A stretch of DNA of 64,000 nt, from positions 62,001-126,000 of the forward strand of contig NZ_JACVAI010000003.1 of the NCBI RefSeq assembly GCF_014851765.1. Direction: 5' to 3'. The notes below the pieces were generated by a model, which searched no databases, was not told the DNA's origin, and worked only from the letters and a program-made list of their open reading frames with translations. Shown here piece by piece: positions 26,224 through 35,198 of the stretch (the stretch's first letter is position 1; every line of letters begins with the position of its first letter). Origin of the DNA: Pseudomonas sp. PDM04 (GTDB lineage Bacteria > Pseudomonadota > Gammaproteobacteria > Pseudomonadales > Pseudomonadaceae). Position numbers and translations under genes: made by a program.

Positions 26224-26955
26224 ATGTTCACCAAACAGCGTTTGATTATCGTCGCTACTGCTGTGGCCTTGCTGTCTGGCTGCGCCTCGCCCAACCCTTA
26301 CGACAACCAGGGTCAGGCTGACGGCGGCTCCGCAGGCATGAGCAAAACCGCGAAGTACGGCGGCCTGGGCGCATTGGCCGGCGCACTTGCAGGTGCTGCC
26401 ATCGACCACAACAACCGTGGCAAGGGGGCGCTGATCGGTGCCGCCGTGGTGGGCGCTTCCGCTGCCGGCTATGGTTACTACGCCGACCAGCAGGAGAAAA
26501 AACTGCGCGCCAGCATGGCCAATACCGGTGTCGAGGTGCAGCGTCAGGGTGACCAGATCAAGCTGATCATGCCGGGCAACATCACGTTCGCCACCGATTC
26601 GGCGAACATCGCTTCCAGCTTCTACCAGCCGCTGAACAACCTGGCCGGTTCGCTGAAGGAATTCAACCAGAACCAGATCGAAATCGTTGGCTACACCGAC
26701 AGCACCGGCAGCCGTCAGCACAACATGGACCTGTCCCAGCGCCGGGCCCAGAGCGTTGCGACCTACCTGACCTCGCAGGGTGTGAGCGGTGCCAACCTGA
26801 GCGCCCGTGGCGCCGGCCCGGATAATCCGGTGGCGAGCAACGCCGACGTCAACGGCCGCGCACAGAACCGCCGTGTCGAGGTCAACCTCAAGGCGATTCC
26901 GGGTCAGCAGTACGGTGGCCAGCAGCAACCGGGGACGGTGCAGCAGTATCCGTAA
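26224..26955 (+). CDS. OmpA-family lipoprotein (YiaD-like)
   Basis: 243 residues. Lipoprotein signal MFTKQRLIIVATAVALLSGC (Cys20). Next comes a glycine-rich segment KYGGLGALAGALAGAAIDHN with glycine-zipper character, then a C-terminal OmpA peptidoglycan-binding domain: TFATDSANIASSF, GYTDSTGSRQHN, LSQRRAQSVATYL and GRAQNRRVEVNL. It anchors outer membrane and wall. A Gln-rich tail (QQYGGQQQPG) ends the protein. A terminator follows. Confidence 0.93.
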   Translation: MFTKQRLIIVATAVALLSGCASPNPYDNQGQADGGSAGMSKTAKYGGLGALAGALAGAAIDHNNRGKGALIGAAVVGASAAGYGYYADQQEKKLRASMANTGVEVQRQGDQIKLIMPGNITFATDSANIASSFYQPLNNLAGSLKEFNQNQIEIVGYTDSTGSRQHNMDLSQRRAQSVATYLTSQGVSGANLSARGAGPDNPVASNADVNGRAQNRRVEVNLKAIPGQQYGGQQQPGTVQQYP

Positions 26956-26970
26956 CATCCTGGATTGATA

Positions 26971-27004
26971 AAAATGCCCGGTCTGATGATCGGGCATTTT
27001 TTTT
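26971..27004. terminator. Intrinsic terminator after the OmpA-type gene
   Basis: AAAATGCCCG-GTCTGATGAT-CGGGCATTTT stem with flanking A and T runs; it may also serve the converging ehuA transcript. Confidence 0.92.
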
Positions 27005-27063
27005 GTTTGGCTTTTGCGGGCCCATCGCGGGCCTGCCCGCGATGGGGCCGGATCAGACGCTCA

Positions 27064-27858
27064 TCAGTTAGCCTCTTTCACCGCACTGAGAAATGCACAG
27101 GTCCGCTCCTGCTGCGGGTGCTCGAAGATCTGCGCGGGTGTGCCCTGTTCGTGGATCTGCCCCTTGTAGAAGAAACACACGCGATCGGCGAACTCGCGGG
27201 CGAAGCCCATCTGGTGTGTGACCATCAGCATCGTCAGATTGTGTTCGGCGCCGAGCTTGCGAATCACATTGAGTACTTCGCCGCACAGCTCCGGATCGAG
27301 CGCCGAGGTCACTTCATCGAACAGCATGACTTTGGGCCGCATCGCCAAGGCCCGGGCAATCGCGACCCGTTGTTGCTGCCCGCCTGACAGCTGCGACGGG
27401 TAATGCCCCAGCTTGCTGCCCAACCCCACCAGCTCCAGCAAGTCGGCCGCGCGCTCGCGGGCTTCGGCGGTTTTCATGCCCAGCACCTGCACGGGCGCCT
27501 CGATGACGTTTTGCAACGCGGTCATGTGCGGGAACAGGTTGAAGCTCTGGAACACCATGCCGATCTTGCCGCGCACGCGGCGGATGTGTCGGTCGTTGGC
27601 AGGCACCAGCACGCCGTTGCGATTGGGCATGTGCGTCAGCAGATCGTCTTCGATGCGGATGACCCCGTCGTCGATGCCTTCAAGTGTCATCAGCACCCGC
27701 AACAGCGTGGATTTTCCCGAGCCGCTGGGGCCGATGATCGCGACTTTCTCCCCGGGCGTGACATCCAGGTTCAGGCGGTCGAGCACGGTGAAGTTACCGT
27801 AACTCTTGGTCACGTCCTGGAAGCTGACGATCGGCTTGACCGCGTTCGGTTGATGCAT
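27064..27858 (-). CDS. ehuA: Ectoine/hydroxyectoine ABC importer ATP-binding subunit
   Basis: 264 residues as an amino-acid-type ABC ATPase. Walker A IGPSGSGKSTLLR is near residue 42, the signature LSGGQQQRVAIARAL near 150 and Walker B VMLFDEVTSALDPE near 170. The start at 27858 follows AGGAGG with 8-base spacing. An alternative ATG at 27939 overlaps the ehuD stop (TAATG) and would add 27 residues, so an upstream coupled start remains possible. It ends the leftward importer operon; substrate follows from the adjoining catabolic genes and EhuB. Confidence 0.9.
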   Translation of the reverse strand: MHQPNAVKPIVSFQDVTKSYGNFTVLDRLNLDVTPGEKVAIIGPSGSGKSTLLRVLMTLEGIDDGVIRIEDDLLTHMPNRNGVLVPANDRHIRRVRGKIGMVFQSFNLFPHMTALQNVIEAPVQVLGMKTAEARERAADLLELVGLGSKLGHYPSQLSGGQQQRVAIARALAMRPKVMLFDEVTSALDPELCGEVLNVIRKLGAEHNLTMLMVTHQMGFAREFADRVCFFYKGQIHEQGTPAQIFEHPQQERTCAFLSAVKEAN

Positions 27859-27938
27859 GGCCGTGGCCTCCTGCGGATGCAGCGATGTCAGGTTGCCGCG
27901 CCGGGAAAGGTCGTGGGTCGTCGAGAGTGGAGAAGTCA

Positions 27939-28595
27939 TTAGCGTAGCTCCAGGCGCAATTCGAGGCGCCGTACCAGATAAGCCAGGGCGATGCTCAGGG
28001 CGAGGAAAAACAGGCCGACCAGGGTGATCGGTTCCAGGTAGCGGAAATTCTCGGAGCCGATGTTCTTGGCCTGTTGCATGATTTCCACCACGGTGATCGC
28101 CGACAGCACCGGCGTGTCCTTGAGCATCGCCACCAGGTAATTGCCCAGCGGCGGCAGGATCGGCCGCAGGGCCTGGGGCAGGATGATGTTGCGGTAGGCG
28201 CTGTAGGGGGCGATGTTCAGCGCGGTGACGGCTTCCCATTGCGCCCGGGGCACGGCGTCAAGGCCGCCGCGATACACCTCGGCGATGTAGCAGGCGTAGT
28301 GCACGCCAATCCCGATGATCCCCACTTGCATGGCGGTCATGCTCAGCCCGTAGTTGGGTAGCACGTAGTAGAGGAAATACACCTGGATCAGCAGCGGCGT
28401 GCTGCGGATGAATTCGATCGTCCCGGCAATTGGCCAGGACAGCCAGTACAGGCGGCTGCGACGGCCGATGGCCAGAAACAGCCCCAGCACGATGGCAATC
28501 AGGAAGCCGATCAGGGTGATGCCCACTGTGTTGAGCGAGGCGCGCAGCAGGTCGGGGAGGATCTGCCAGGCATACGTCCAGTCGAACAGGGTCAT
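27939..28595 (-). CDS. ehuD: Ectoine/hydroxyectoine ABC importer permease
   Basis: 218 residues, His/Glu/Gln-type permease with about five membrane helices. The EAA loop is visible as DAVPRAQWEAVTALNIAPYS. Its start overlaps the ehuC stop by 4 bases (ATGA), showing tight coupling, and its own stop (TAATG) may couple to ehuA. The pair ehuC/ehuD forms the heterodimeric channel for the EhuB-bound substrate. The C and D names follow gene order only. Confidence 0.88.
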   Translation of the reverse strand: MTLFDWTYAWQILPDLLRASLNTVGITLIGFLIAIVLGLFLAIGRRSRLYWLSWPIAGTIEFIRSTPLLIQVYFLYYVLPNYGLSMTAMQVGIIGIGVHYACYIAEVYRGGLDAVPRAQWEAVTALNIAPYSAYRNIILPQALRPILPPLGNYLVAMLKDTPVLSAITVVEIMQQAKNIGSENFRYLEPITLVGLFFLALSIALAYLVRRLELRLELR

Positions 28596-29251
28596 GACAG
28601 ACCTCCACGCATCCGGCCGCGTGCCAGGCGACGTTCAAGGCCGCGCATGCCGAGGTTGATGGCCTGGGCCAGAATGAAATACATCAGCAGCGCCAGGCTG
28701 AAGATCTCCAGGGTCTGGAAAGTGGCCTGGTCCAGTTGCCGAGCGCGGAAGCTCAGGTCGGACAAGGTGATCAGCGAGACCAGCGAGGTGTTTTTCAACA
28801 ACTCGATCAGCAGGTTGGTGCCCGGTGGAATCGCGGCCAGCAGCGCCTGCGGCAGGATGATCCGGCGAAAGCGCTTGTAGCCGCTGAAGTTCAGCGCGGT
28901 CGCCGCTTCATATTGACCCTTGGCCACCGAGCTGATAGCTCCGCGCATGACCTCGGCACCATAAGCGCCGATGTGCAGGCCGAGGCCGACAATGGCCACG
29001 GCATAGGGGCTCAATTCCACATTGAACGGCGGCAGCGGCAGCACGAAAAACAGCCAGAACAGTTGCACCAGCAGCGAGGTGCCGCGAAACACCTCGATGT
29101 ACGCGACCGAGAACCCGCTCAGCAACCGCCACGGGGACATGCGCCCGAGTGCGGCGAGAATGGCCGCGACGATCGCCAGGATCGAGCCGAAGAAGGTCAC
29201 CTGGATCGTGACCCAGGCGCCCTGTATCAACAGCGGAAGTAATTCAGCCAT
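28592..29251 (-). CDS. ehuC: Ectoine/hydroxyectoine ABC importer permease
   Basis: 219 residues of the amino-acid ABC permease family, with EAA loop SVAKGQYEAATALNFSGYKR and helices such as VTIQVTFFGSILAIVAAILA. It is the first permease after ehuB, 62 bases away, and overlaps ehuD by 4 bases. Together with EhuB and EhuA it makes a four-part osmolyte importer, here used for feeding rather than only protection. Confidence 0.88.
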   Translation of the reverse strand: MAELLPLLIQGAWVTIQVTFFGSILAIVAAILAALGRMSPWRLLSGFSVAYIEVFRGTSLLVQLFWLFFVLPLPPFNVELSPYAVAIVGLGLHIGAYGAEVMRGAISSVAKGQYEAATALNFSGYKRFRRIILPQALLAAIPPGTNLLIELLKNTSLVSLITLSDLSFRARQLDQATFQTLEIFSLALLMYFILAQAINLGMRGLERRLARGRMRGGLS

Positions 29252-29313
29252 GGTTCAACATCCCGATTAAGCAGGGAAATAGGCATCGCGCCGTAGCGCC
29301 ATGCCTGTTTCGA

Positions 29314-30171
29314 CTATTGAGCGCAGAGCTCGGCAGCCGTTTTGCTCGTCACGTTGGATTTGTCGAAGCCGAAAGGCGCGACCGCCTTGAGGTGCTCCTC
29401 GGAGCCCAGCCACTTTTTCAGTTCGGCGTTGACCGCATCGCGCAGGTCCTTGTCTTCCGGGCGGAAGGCGAGGGCACCGTAACCGGTGTGCGATGGGTCG
29501 TCCTTGAACTCGGTGACTGCCTCGACCTTGTCGCCACCCTTGGCAGCCAGCCCCTTCATGGTCAATTGCGTGCCCACGGCGGCATCGGCGCGGCCGGCAC
29601 GCACGGCTTGCAGTTGGGCGGTGGTGTCCGGAACCTGGAGGATCTGTGCGTCTTTTACGCCCGAGTCCCGTGCATATTTGAGGTTGACCGTACCGGCCAT
29701 GATCGCCAGTTTCACATCGGGATTTTTCGCGACGTCTTCATAGCTGTGCAGGTTCTTCGGATTGCCCTTGGCGGTGAGCAACGCATCCGGCAATTGATAT
29801 TGCGGGTCGGTGAAGATCACTTGCTTGCAGCGTTCCGGGGTGATGTACATCCCGGCGGCAATCACGTCAAAGCGCCCGGCGCGCAATCCCGGGATCAACG
29901 ACCCCCATTCGGTCAGTACGCCGTTGACGTCCTTGATGCCCATTTTGGCGAAGATGGCCTTGGCGATTTCCGGCGACTCGCCCGTCACCCGACCGTCGGT
30001 CTCTGTGTAGGCGAACGGCGTTTCGTTGGCGTAGCCGATGCGGATGCTGCTGTTTTTCGTGATGGTTTCCAGGGTCGTCGCGGCGTGGGCGCTGGCGGCC
30101 AGGCCGAAGATCGCGCAAGCCACGAACAGGCGACGCAAAGGATGGGTAGCGCAGGGAAGGGAATTGCTCAT
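29314..30171 (-). CDS. ehuB: Ectoine/hydroxyectoine-binding periplasmic protein
   Basis: 285 residues from the ATG at 30171 after AGGAGA. Signal peptide MSNSLPCATHPLRRLFVACA to ASAHA. The mature protein opens SIRIGYANETPFAYTE, which resembles EhuB of Sinorhizobium, and is a family-3 solute-binding fold (EIAKAIFAKMGI; RFDVIAAGMYITPERCKQV). Aromatic residues in the first lobe (Phe and Tyr of PFAYTE) could form the ectoine cage. A near-CA motif (AAGAAACA) precedes the ribosome site. Divergent from enuR. Confidence 0.9.
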   Translation of the reverse strand: MSNSLPCATHPLRRLFVACAIFGLAASAHAATTLETITKNSSIRIGYANETPFAYTETDGRVTGESPEIAKAIFAKMGIKDVNGVLTEWGSLIPGLRAGRFDVIAAGMYITPERCKQVIFTDPQYQLPDALLTAKGNPKNLHSYEDVAKNPDVKLAIMAGTVNLKYARDSGVKDAQILQVPDTTAQLQAVRAGRADAAVGTQLTMKGLAAKGGDKVEAVTEFKDDPSHTGYGALAFRPEDKDLRDAVNAELKKWLGSEEHLKAVAPFGFDKSNVTSKTAAELCAQ

Positions 30172-30370
30172 CGATAAAATCTCCTGTTTCTTGTGGACCC
30201 GTCGTCGACGGCTCTGTGTTAGGAGGCAGTGTGGCAAGAGCAAAGCGTACGGGGACGGGTTCCATGGTTGGACACCGTACCGGCACAGATCGACTGATTT
30301 TATTGTGAGGGCCTGACAAGACCCGGCATCGACCTTGAACCGAGCATACAAAAGCCTCGCCCAACATTGC

Positions 30371-30388
30371 ATTGCACTAGGACAATTG
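30371..30388. promoter_or_regulatory. Candidate EnuR operator in the ehuB/enuR divergent region
   Basis: ATTGCACTAGGACAATTG is a near-palindrome around CTAG (ATTG at one end, CAAT at the other). The same motif reappears before eutB and more weakly before doeC. It lies 60 bases ahead of the enuR start. Confidence 0.5.
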
Positions 30389-30447
30389 CTTTGCGGCGAT
30401 TCTCGCGGGATGCTGTCGGCACAGCTAAACACGCGGGTTCCAAGCCG

Positions 30448-31842
30448 ATGGACAAGTGGAAGGCAGCATTGGATATCGCCCGCAGCGGCGAATCCAAATA
30501 CAAGATCCTGGTGCAGGCGATCGCCGATGACATCGAAAAGGGTGTGCTGGCCAACGATCAGCGCCTGCCGCCCCAGCGCAATGTTGCCGATGCCATGGGC
30601 ATCAGCGTGCAAACGGTGACCAATGCCTACAAGGAGCTGGAGCGCCAGGGCCTGGTGCGCTGCGAAGTCGGGCGCGGCAGTTTTGTCTCGCGGCGCATGA
30701 GCGATCGGGTCGCCACCTACATTCTCGACAGTCCCGAGCGGGCGCTGGTGGACTTTTCCATCGCGCGCATCCTCCGCACCCGCGCGCATGACCAGTTCTG
30801 GCGCGATACCTGCCGCGAACTCAGCACAGAGGAGGACCAGCCGTGGATCCATGCCTTCCGACCGATTGCCGGCTTCGAATCGCACCGCGAGGCGGCGATG
30901 CACTGGATCGGCCGCCAGGGGCTGCGAGTCGAGCGCGATGACATCCTGATCACCAACGGCGCCGCCCACGGTATTTTTCTCGCCCTGGCTTCATTGGCCG
31001 GGCCCGACGATGTGGTGCTCAGCGAAGGCCTGACCGATCACGGTGTGATCGGCAACTCACAGGTGCTGGGATTCACCCTCAAGGGGCTGGACATGGACCG
31101 CCATGGCATCGATCCGGAACATTTCGAGGACATGTGCAGCAACGAGCGCATCACCGCCCTGGTGTGCACGCCGAACCTCAATAACCCCACCACCAGCCTG
31201 ATGCCGGACAGCCGACGGCGGGAAATCGCCGAGATCGCCCGGCGCTTTGGCGTACACATCATCGAAGATGATGTGTATGGACCGTTGCTGGATGAGCAAC
31301 GAGCGCCCCCGATCAGCCATTACCTGCCCGAGCTGTCGTTCTATTGCACGAGCATGACCAAGTCGGTGCTCACCGGTCTGCGTACCGGTTACCTGGTGGT
31401 GCCCAAGCGCCTTGCGTTGCGCACCGAAAGCATCCTGCGCGTCAACAGCTGGATGGGCACGCCGATGGTGTCCGAGATTGCCGCACGCTGGATTCGCGAC
31501 GGTCGCGCCGACACGCTACTGCGTTTGCAGCGCAAACTGCTCTCTGTCCGTCAGGCCATGGTCAGCGAGTATCTGGGGGAGTACATCCTCGGCCAGCATT
31601 CCCATGCGCTGAACACCTGGGTGGGCATCCCGCCACACTGGGAGGTCGACGGTCTGGTGCGGGTGTTGCGTCGCCGGCACATTGCTGTCACGTCGCCGGA
31701 CCCGTTCACCGTCCGTGGCACGCCCCGCGCCCGGGCGGTGAGAGTCTGTGTCGCTGCCGAATGCAGCAATGAAGAGATGCGTGAGGCGCTGATGAGCATG
31801 CGCGAGATCTTCGGCCAGTACCCGCAGATCCACGATTTTTGA
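30448..31842 (+). CDS. enuR: EnuR-type MocR/GntR regulator of ectoine catabolism
   Basis: 464 residues. N-terminal GntR winged helix (PPQRNVADAMGISVQTVTNA, residues about 38-60) is joined to an aminotransferase-fold effector domain. The PLP-binding Lys is in TSMTKSVLTGLRTG (Lys305, close to the Lys302 described for Ruegeria EnuR). Known EnuR proteins are repressors relieved by the pathway intermediate alpha-ADABA or diaminobutyrate bound to PLP. The start at 30448 (MDKWKAALDIARSG) is preferred over 30367. It heads the rightward catabolic genes and is divergent from the importer operon. Confidence 0.92.
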   Translation: MDKWKAALDIARSGESKYKILVQAIADDIEKGVLANDQRLPPQRNVADAMGISVQTVTNAYKELERQGLVRCEVGRGSFVSRRMSDRVATYILDSPERALVDFSIARILRTRAHDQFWRDTCRELSTEEDQPWIHAFRPIAGFESHREAAMHWIGRQGLRVERDDILITNGAAHGIFLALASLAGPDDVVLSEGLTDHGVIGNSQVLGFTLKGLDMDRHGIDPEHFEDMCSNERITALVCTPNLNNPTTSLMPDSRRREIAEIARRFGVHIIEDDVYGPLLDEQRAPPISHYLPELSFYCTSMTKSVLTGLRTGYLVVPKRLALRTESILRVNSWMGTPMVSEIAARWIRDGRADTLLRLQRKLLSVRQAMVSEYLGEYILGQHSHALNTWVGIPPHWEVDGLVRVLRRRHIAVTSPDPFTVRGTPRARAVRVCVAAECSNEEMREALMSMREIFGQYPQIHDF

Positions 31843-31875
31843 GGGGGAAAAGACGGAGGAAAATTTTTCGCCCGA

Positions 31876-31891
31876 ATTGCCCTAGTACATT
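31876..31891. promoter_or_regulatory. Candidate EnuR operator before eutB
   Basis: ATTGCCCTAGTACATT matches the copy in the ehuB/enuR gap at 12 of 16 positions, in the 105-base gap between enuR and eutB. Confidence 0.5.
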
Positions 31892-31947
31892 CAGTGTGAC
31901 AATCCTGCCCTCTTAGACTGCGCCCAATACCTCATCGGGATGCGGTC

Positions 31948-32919
31948 ATGTCAGCGCTACAGCTCAACGATGTTTATCTCGCCCGCCAGCGCATTGAATC
32001 CCTGGTGCGGCGCACGCCGATGGAACATTCGCCGAGCCTGTCGCGCCTGCTCGGTGTGCCGGTCTACCTCAAGCTCGAATCCCAGCAGATCACCGGTAGC
32101 TTCAAGCTGCGCGGGGCGAGCAATGCCGTGGCGCAACTCGCTCCCGAGCAACAGGCCCGTGGGGTCGTTGCGGCGTCCACCGGCAACCACGGCCGGGCGC
32201 TAGCCTATGCCGCCTCCCGGTTGGGCGTGACGGCGACGATCTGCCTGTCGCAGTTGGTGCCGGAAAACAAGGTGCAGGCCATCCGCGATCTCGGCGCCGA
32301 GGTGTGCATCGTCGGCCGCTCCCAGGATGACGCCCAGCGCGCAGCCGAGCGCATTGCTGCCGAGCAGGGCGCAACCCTGCTGCCGCCCTTCGATCATCCG
32401 GCGATCATTGCCGGGCAGGCCACGCTGGGGCTGGAAATCCTCGAACAGCAACCGGATGTCGCCCAAGTGCTGGTGCCGTTGTCCGGTGGCGGTCTGTTCG
32501 CAGGCGTGGCGCTGGCACTCAAAAGCGCGAACCCGCTGATCGTGACCCACGGTATCAGCATGCAGCGCGGCGCGGCGATGCACGCCAGTCTTCAGGCCGG
32601 GCATCCGGTCGAAGTCGAAGAGCTGCCGACCTTGGCCGATTCCCTCGGCGGTGGCATCGGCCTGGACAATCAATACACCTTCAGCATGACCCGCGACACC
32701 TGCGATCTCCTGCACCTGCTCAGCGAAACCTCGATTGCCAATGCCATCCGCCATGCCTATCGCGAAGAGCGCCTGGTACTCGAAGGCGCGGCTGTGGTGG
32801 GGATCGCGGCACTGCTCGAGGGCCTGATCGAACCCAAGGGCCCGGTCGTGGTGGTGGTCAGCGGACGTAACGTCGATACCGATCAACATCTGCGCGTGCT
32901 TGCCGGCGCCGATGCCTGA
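31948..32919 (+). CDS. eutB: Hydroxyectoine utilisation dehydratase EutB
   Basis: 323 residues of the PLP threonine/serine dehydratase family. The Schiff-base Lys is in GSFKLRGASNA near residue 53, the phosphate loop is SGGGLFAGVAL, and STGNHGRALAYAA binds substrate carboxylate. In ectoine gene clusters this homologue (EutB) works with EutA and EutC in converting 5-hydroxyectoine to ectoine. Placement ahead of eutC and doeAB supports that role over plain serine/threonine breakdown. eutA is absent here. Confidence 0.9.
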   Translation: MSALQLNDVYLARQRIESLVRRTPMEHSPSLSRLLGVPVYLKLESQQITGSFKLRGASNAVAQLAPEQQARGVVAASTGNHGRALAYAASRLGVTATICLSQLVPENKVQAIRDLGAEVCIVGRSQDDAQRAAERIAAEQGATLLPPFDHPAIIAGQATLGLEILEQQPDVAQVLVPLSGGGLFAGVALALKSANPLIVTHGISMQRGAAMHASLQAGHPVEVEELPTLADSLGGGIGLDNQYTFSMTRDTCDLLHLLSETSIANAIRHAYREERLVLEGAAVVGIAALLEGLIEPKGPVVVVVSGRNVDTDQHLRVLAGADA

Positions 32920-32955
32920 AACCCAGCCCTAACGAACCCATGGAGCGCCGCATCG

Positions 32956-33948
32956 ATGAGTGAAGTCACCCTGTTGAGCGAAGCCGATCTGCGTGCCTGC
33001 GTGGCGCTGGATCTGCTCAGCATCGAAGCCGTCCAGCAAGCCTTCGTGCTGCTGGCCACCGCCGCCGTGGCGATGCCGCCGATCCTGCGCCTGGACATCC
33101 CCGAGCACAACGGCGAAGTGGACGTGAAGACCGCGTACCTGCCGGGTCTGGAGCGCTTTGCGATCAAAGTCAGCCCGGGTTTTTTCGACAACCCGAAACT
33201 GGGCCTGCCCAGCCTCAACGGCATGATGATGCTGTTGTCGGCGCGCACCGGTCTGCTCGATGCCTTGCTGCTGGACAACGGTTACCTGACGGCCGTGCGC
33301 ACCGCTGCGGCTGGGGCGGTGGCGGCGCGGGCCCTGTCACGCACCGACAGCCGCAGCGTTGCGCTGATCGGTGCCGGCGAGCAGGCCGCGTTGCAGTTGC
33401 AGGCGCTGCGGCTGGTGCGACCGATCGACAGCGTGCGCGTATGGGCGCGGGATTCGGCCCGGGCGCAGGCCTTCGGTGCCCAGCTGGCGCGTGACAGCGA
33501 CCTGGTCGTCAAGGCCTGCGCCAGCATCGATGAAGCCATGGACGGGGTCGATATCGCCATTACCTGCACGCCCAGCCGCGAGCCATTGATCGACGTGCGC
33601 CATCTGCATCCCGGCCTGCACATCACCGCCATAGGCTCGGACGCCGAGCACAAGAACGAGATTTCCCCGCAGGCACTGGCGCAGGTCGACCGCTATGTCG
33701 CGGATCGCCTGAGCCAGACCCGCATCCTCGGCGAACTGCATCACGCGCTGGCGGCCGGTGTCGTCGGCGACGAGTCAGGTTTCGCCGAATTGGGTCAGGT
33801 ACTGGCCGGCCAACGGCCCGGTCGTACGCACGCCAATCAAGTCACCTTGTGCGACCTCACCGGCACCGGCGCCCAGGACACGGCGATGGCCAATCTGGCA
33901 TTCGAGCGTGCGCGCTCGGCCGGCAAGGGTCTGCAGTTCGGCAGTTGA
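32956..33948 (+). CDS. eutC: Ectoine utilisation protein EutC (ornithine cyclodeaminase family)
   Basis: 330 residues of the ornithine cyclodeaminase/mu-crystallin family with a Rossmann fold (SVALIGAGEQAALQLQAL near residue 135). Early conserved run DVKTAYLPGLERFAIKVSPG and GMMMLLSARTGLLDALLLDN match the family. EutC is assigned from its place between eutB and doeA; it is thought to take part in hydroxyectoine conversion with EutA/EutB. Starts 37 bases after eutB. Confidence 0.88.
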   Translation: MSEVTLLSEADLRACVALDLLSIEAVQQAFVLLATAAVAMPPILRLDIPEHNGEVDVKTAYLPGLERFAIKVSPGFFDNPKLGLPSLNGMMMLLSARTGLLDALLLDNGYLTAVRTAAAGAVAARALSRTDSRSVALIGAGEQAALQLQALRLVRPIDSVRVWARDSARAQAFGAQLARDSDLVVKACASIDEAMDGVDIAITCTPSREPLIDVRHLHPGLHITAIGSDAEHKNEISPQALAQVDRYVADRLSQTRILGELHHALAAGVVGDESGFAELGQVLAGQRPGRTHANQVTLCDLTGTGAQDTAMANLAFERARSAGKGLQFGS

Positions 33949-34004
33949 CCGGTTTTTCCATCCGCGCGTCATTTATTCCGCTTCGTCTACAAGAGGGCAG
34001 GTGC

Positions 34005-35195
34005 ATGTCTCAGATAGTCGTCAATCTTCCGTTCACCCGGGAGGAATACGCCCAGCGTCTGGCCAAGGTGCGAGTGGCCATGCAGGCCCAGGGCATCGAG
34101 TTGTTGCTGGTTACCGATCCGTCGAACATGGCCTGGCTGACCGGCTACGACGGTTGGTCGTTTTATGTTCACCAATGCGTGCTGCTGGCTCTGGATGGCG
34201 AACCGGTCTGGTTCGGTCGCGGCCAGGACGCCAATGGCGCCAAGCGCACGGTGTTCATGCAGCAGCAAAACATCGTCGGTTACCCGGACATCTACGTGCA
34301 GTCCCGTGAGCGGCATCCCATGGATTATCTGTCGCGGGAGGTGATCAGCGCTCGGGGTTGGGACGGGCTGACCATCGGCCTGGAGATGGACAACTACTAC
34401 TTCAGCGCCGCCGCCTACCTGTCGCTGCAGAAAAACCTGCCCAACGCCCGGTTGATCGATGCGGTGGGGCTGGTGAACTGGCAGCGGGCAATCAAGTCGC
34501 CACAGGAAATCGCCTACATGCGCATCGCCGCGCGCATCGTCGAAAACATGCACGGGCGCATTCTCGAGCGCATCGAGCCGGGCATGCGCAAGAACGAACT
34601 GGTGGCCGAGATCTACAGCAGCGGCATCCTCGGGGCCGATGGCCATGGCGGCGATTACCCGGCCATCGTGCCGCTGCTGCCCACTGGAGCCGACGCCAGT
34701 GCCCCGCACCTGACCTGGGACGACACGCCCTTCGAAAAGGGCGCCGGCACCTTCTTTGAAATCGCCGGTTGCTACAAACGTTATCACTGCCCGTTGTCGC
34801 GCACGGTGTACCTGGGCAAGCCGCCGCAACATTTTCTCGACGGCGAGAAAGCCGTAGTCGAAGGCATTGCCGCCGGCCTGGAAGCGGCCAAACCGGGCAA
34901 CACCACCGGCGACATCGCCGTGGCATTTTTCAAGGTGCTGGAGAAGTTCGGTATTCACAAGGACAGCCGCTGCGGCTACCCGATCGGTATCAGCTATCCG
35001 CCGGACTGGGGCGAGCGCACCATGAGTCTGCGTCCCGGCGACACCAGCGTGTTGCAACCGGGCATGACCTTCCACTTCATGCCGGGCCTGTGGATGGATG
35101 ACTGGGGGCTGGAAATCACGGAGAGCATTTTGATCACCGACACCGGCGTCGAGACGCTGTGCAACTTACCACGCCAACTGTTCGTGAAGGATTGA
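34005..35195 (+). CDS. doeA: Ectoine hydrolase DoeA
   Basis: 396 residues in the M24 creatinase/prolidase-like family, opening the ectoine ring to N-acetyl-L-2,4-diaminobutyrate. Visible blocks are GWSFYVHQCVLLAL, HGGDYPAIVPLLPTG and GYPIGISYPPDWGE. The length matches Halomonas DoeA (about 399). It starts at the ATG at 34005 after AAGAGGGCAGG; an ORF start at 33849 overlaps eutC and is rejected. Three bases separate it from doeB, so the two steps are co-translated. Confidence 0.93.
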   Translation: MSQIVVNLPFTREEYAQRLAKVRVAMQAQGIELLLVTDPSNMAWLTGYDGWSFYVHQCVLLALDGEPVWFGRGQDANGAKRTVFMQQQNIVGYPDIYVQSRERHPMDYLSREVISARGWDGLTIGLEMDNYYFSAAAYLSLQKNLPNARLIDAVGLVNWQRAIKSPQEIAYMRIAARIVENMHGRILERIEPGMRKNELVAEIYSSGILGADGHGGDYPAIVPLLPTGADASAPHLTWDDTPFEKGAGTFFEIAGCYKRYHCPLSRTVYLGKPPQHFLDGEKAVVEGIAAGLEAAKPGNTTGDIAVAFFKVLEKFGIHKDSRCGYPIGISYPPDWGERTMSLRPGDTSVLQPGMTFHFMPGLWMDDWGLEITESILITDTGVETLCNLPRQLFVKD

Positions 35196-35198
35196 GCC

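Noticed and set aside
27064..28239. 391-residue version of EhuA
   Set aside because: The first third is an out-of-frame reading of ehuD; AGGAGG upstream of 27858 marks the likely start.
29314..30969. 551-residue version of EhuB
   Set aside because: The N-terminal half is antisense to enuR; the signal peptide and AGGAGA site place the start at 30171.
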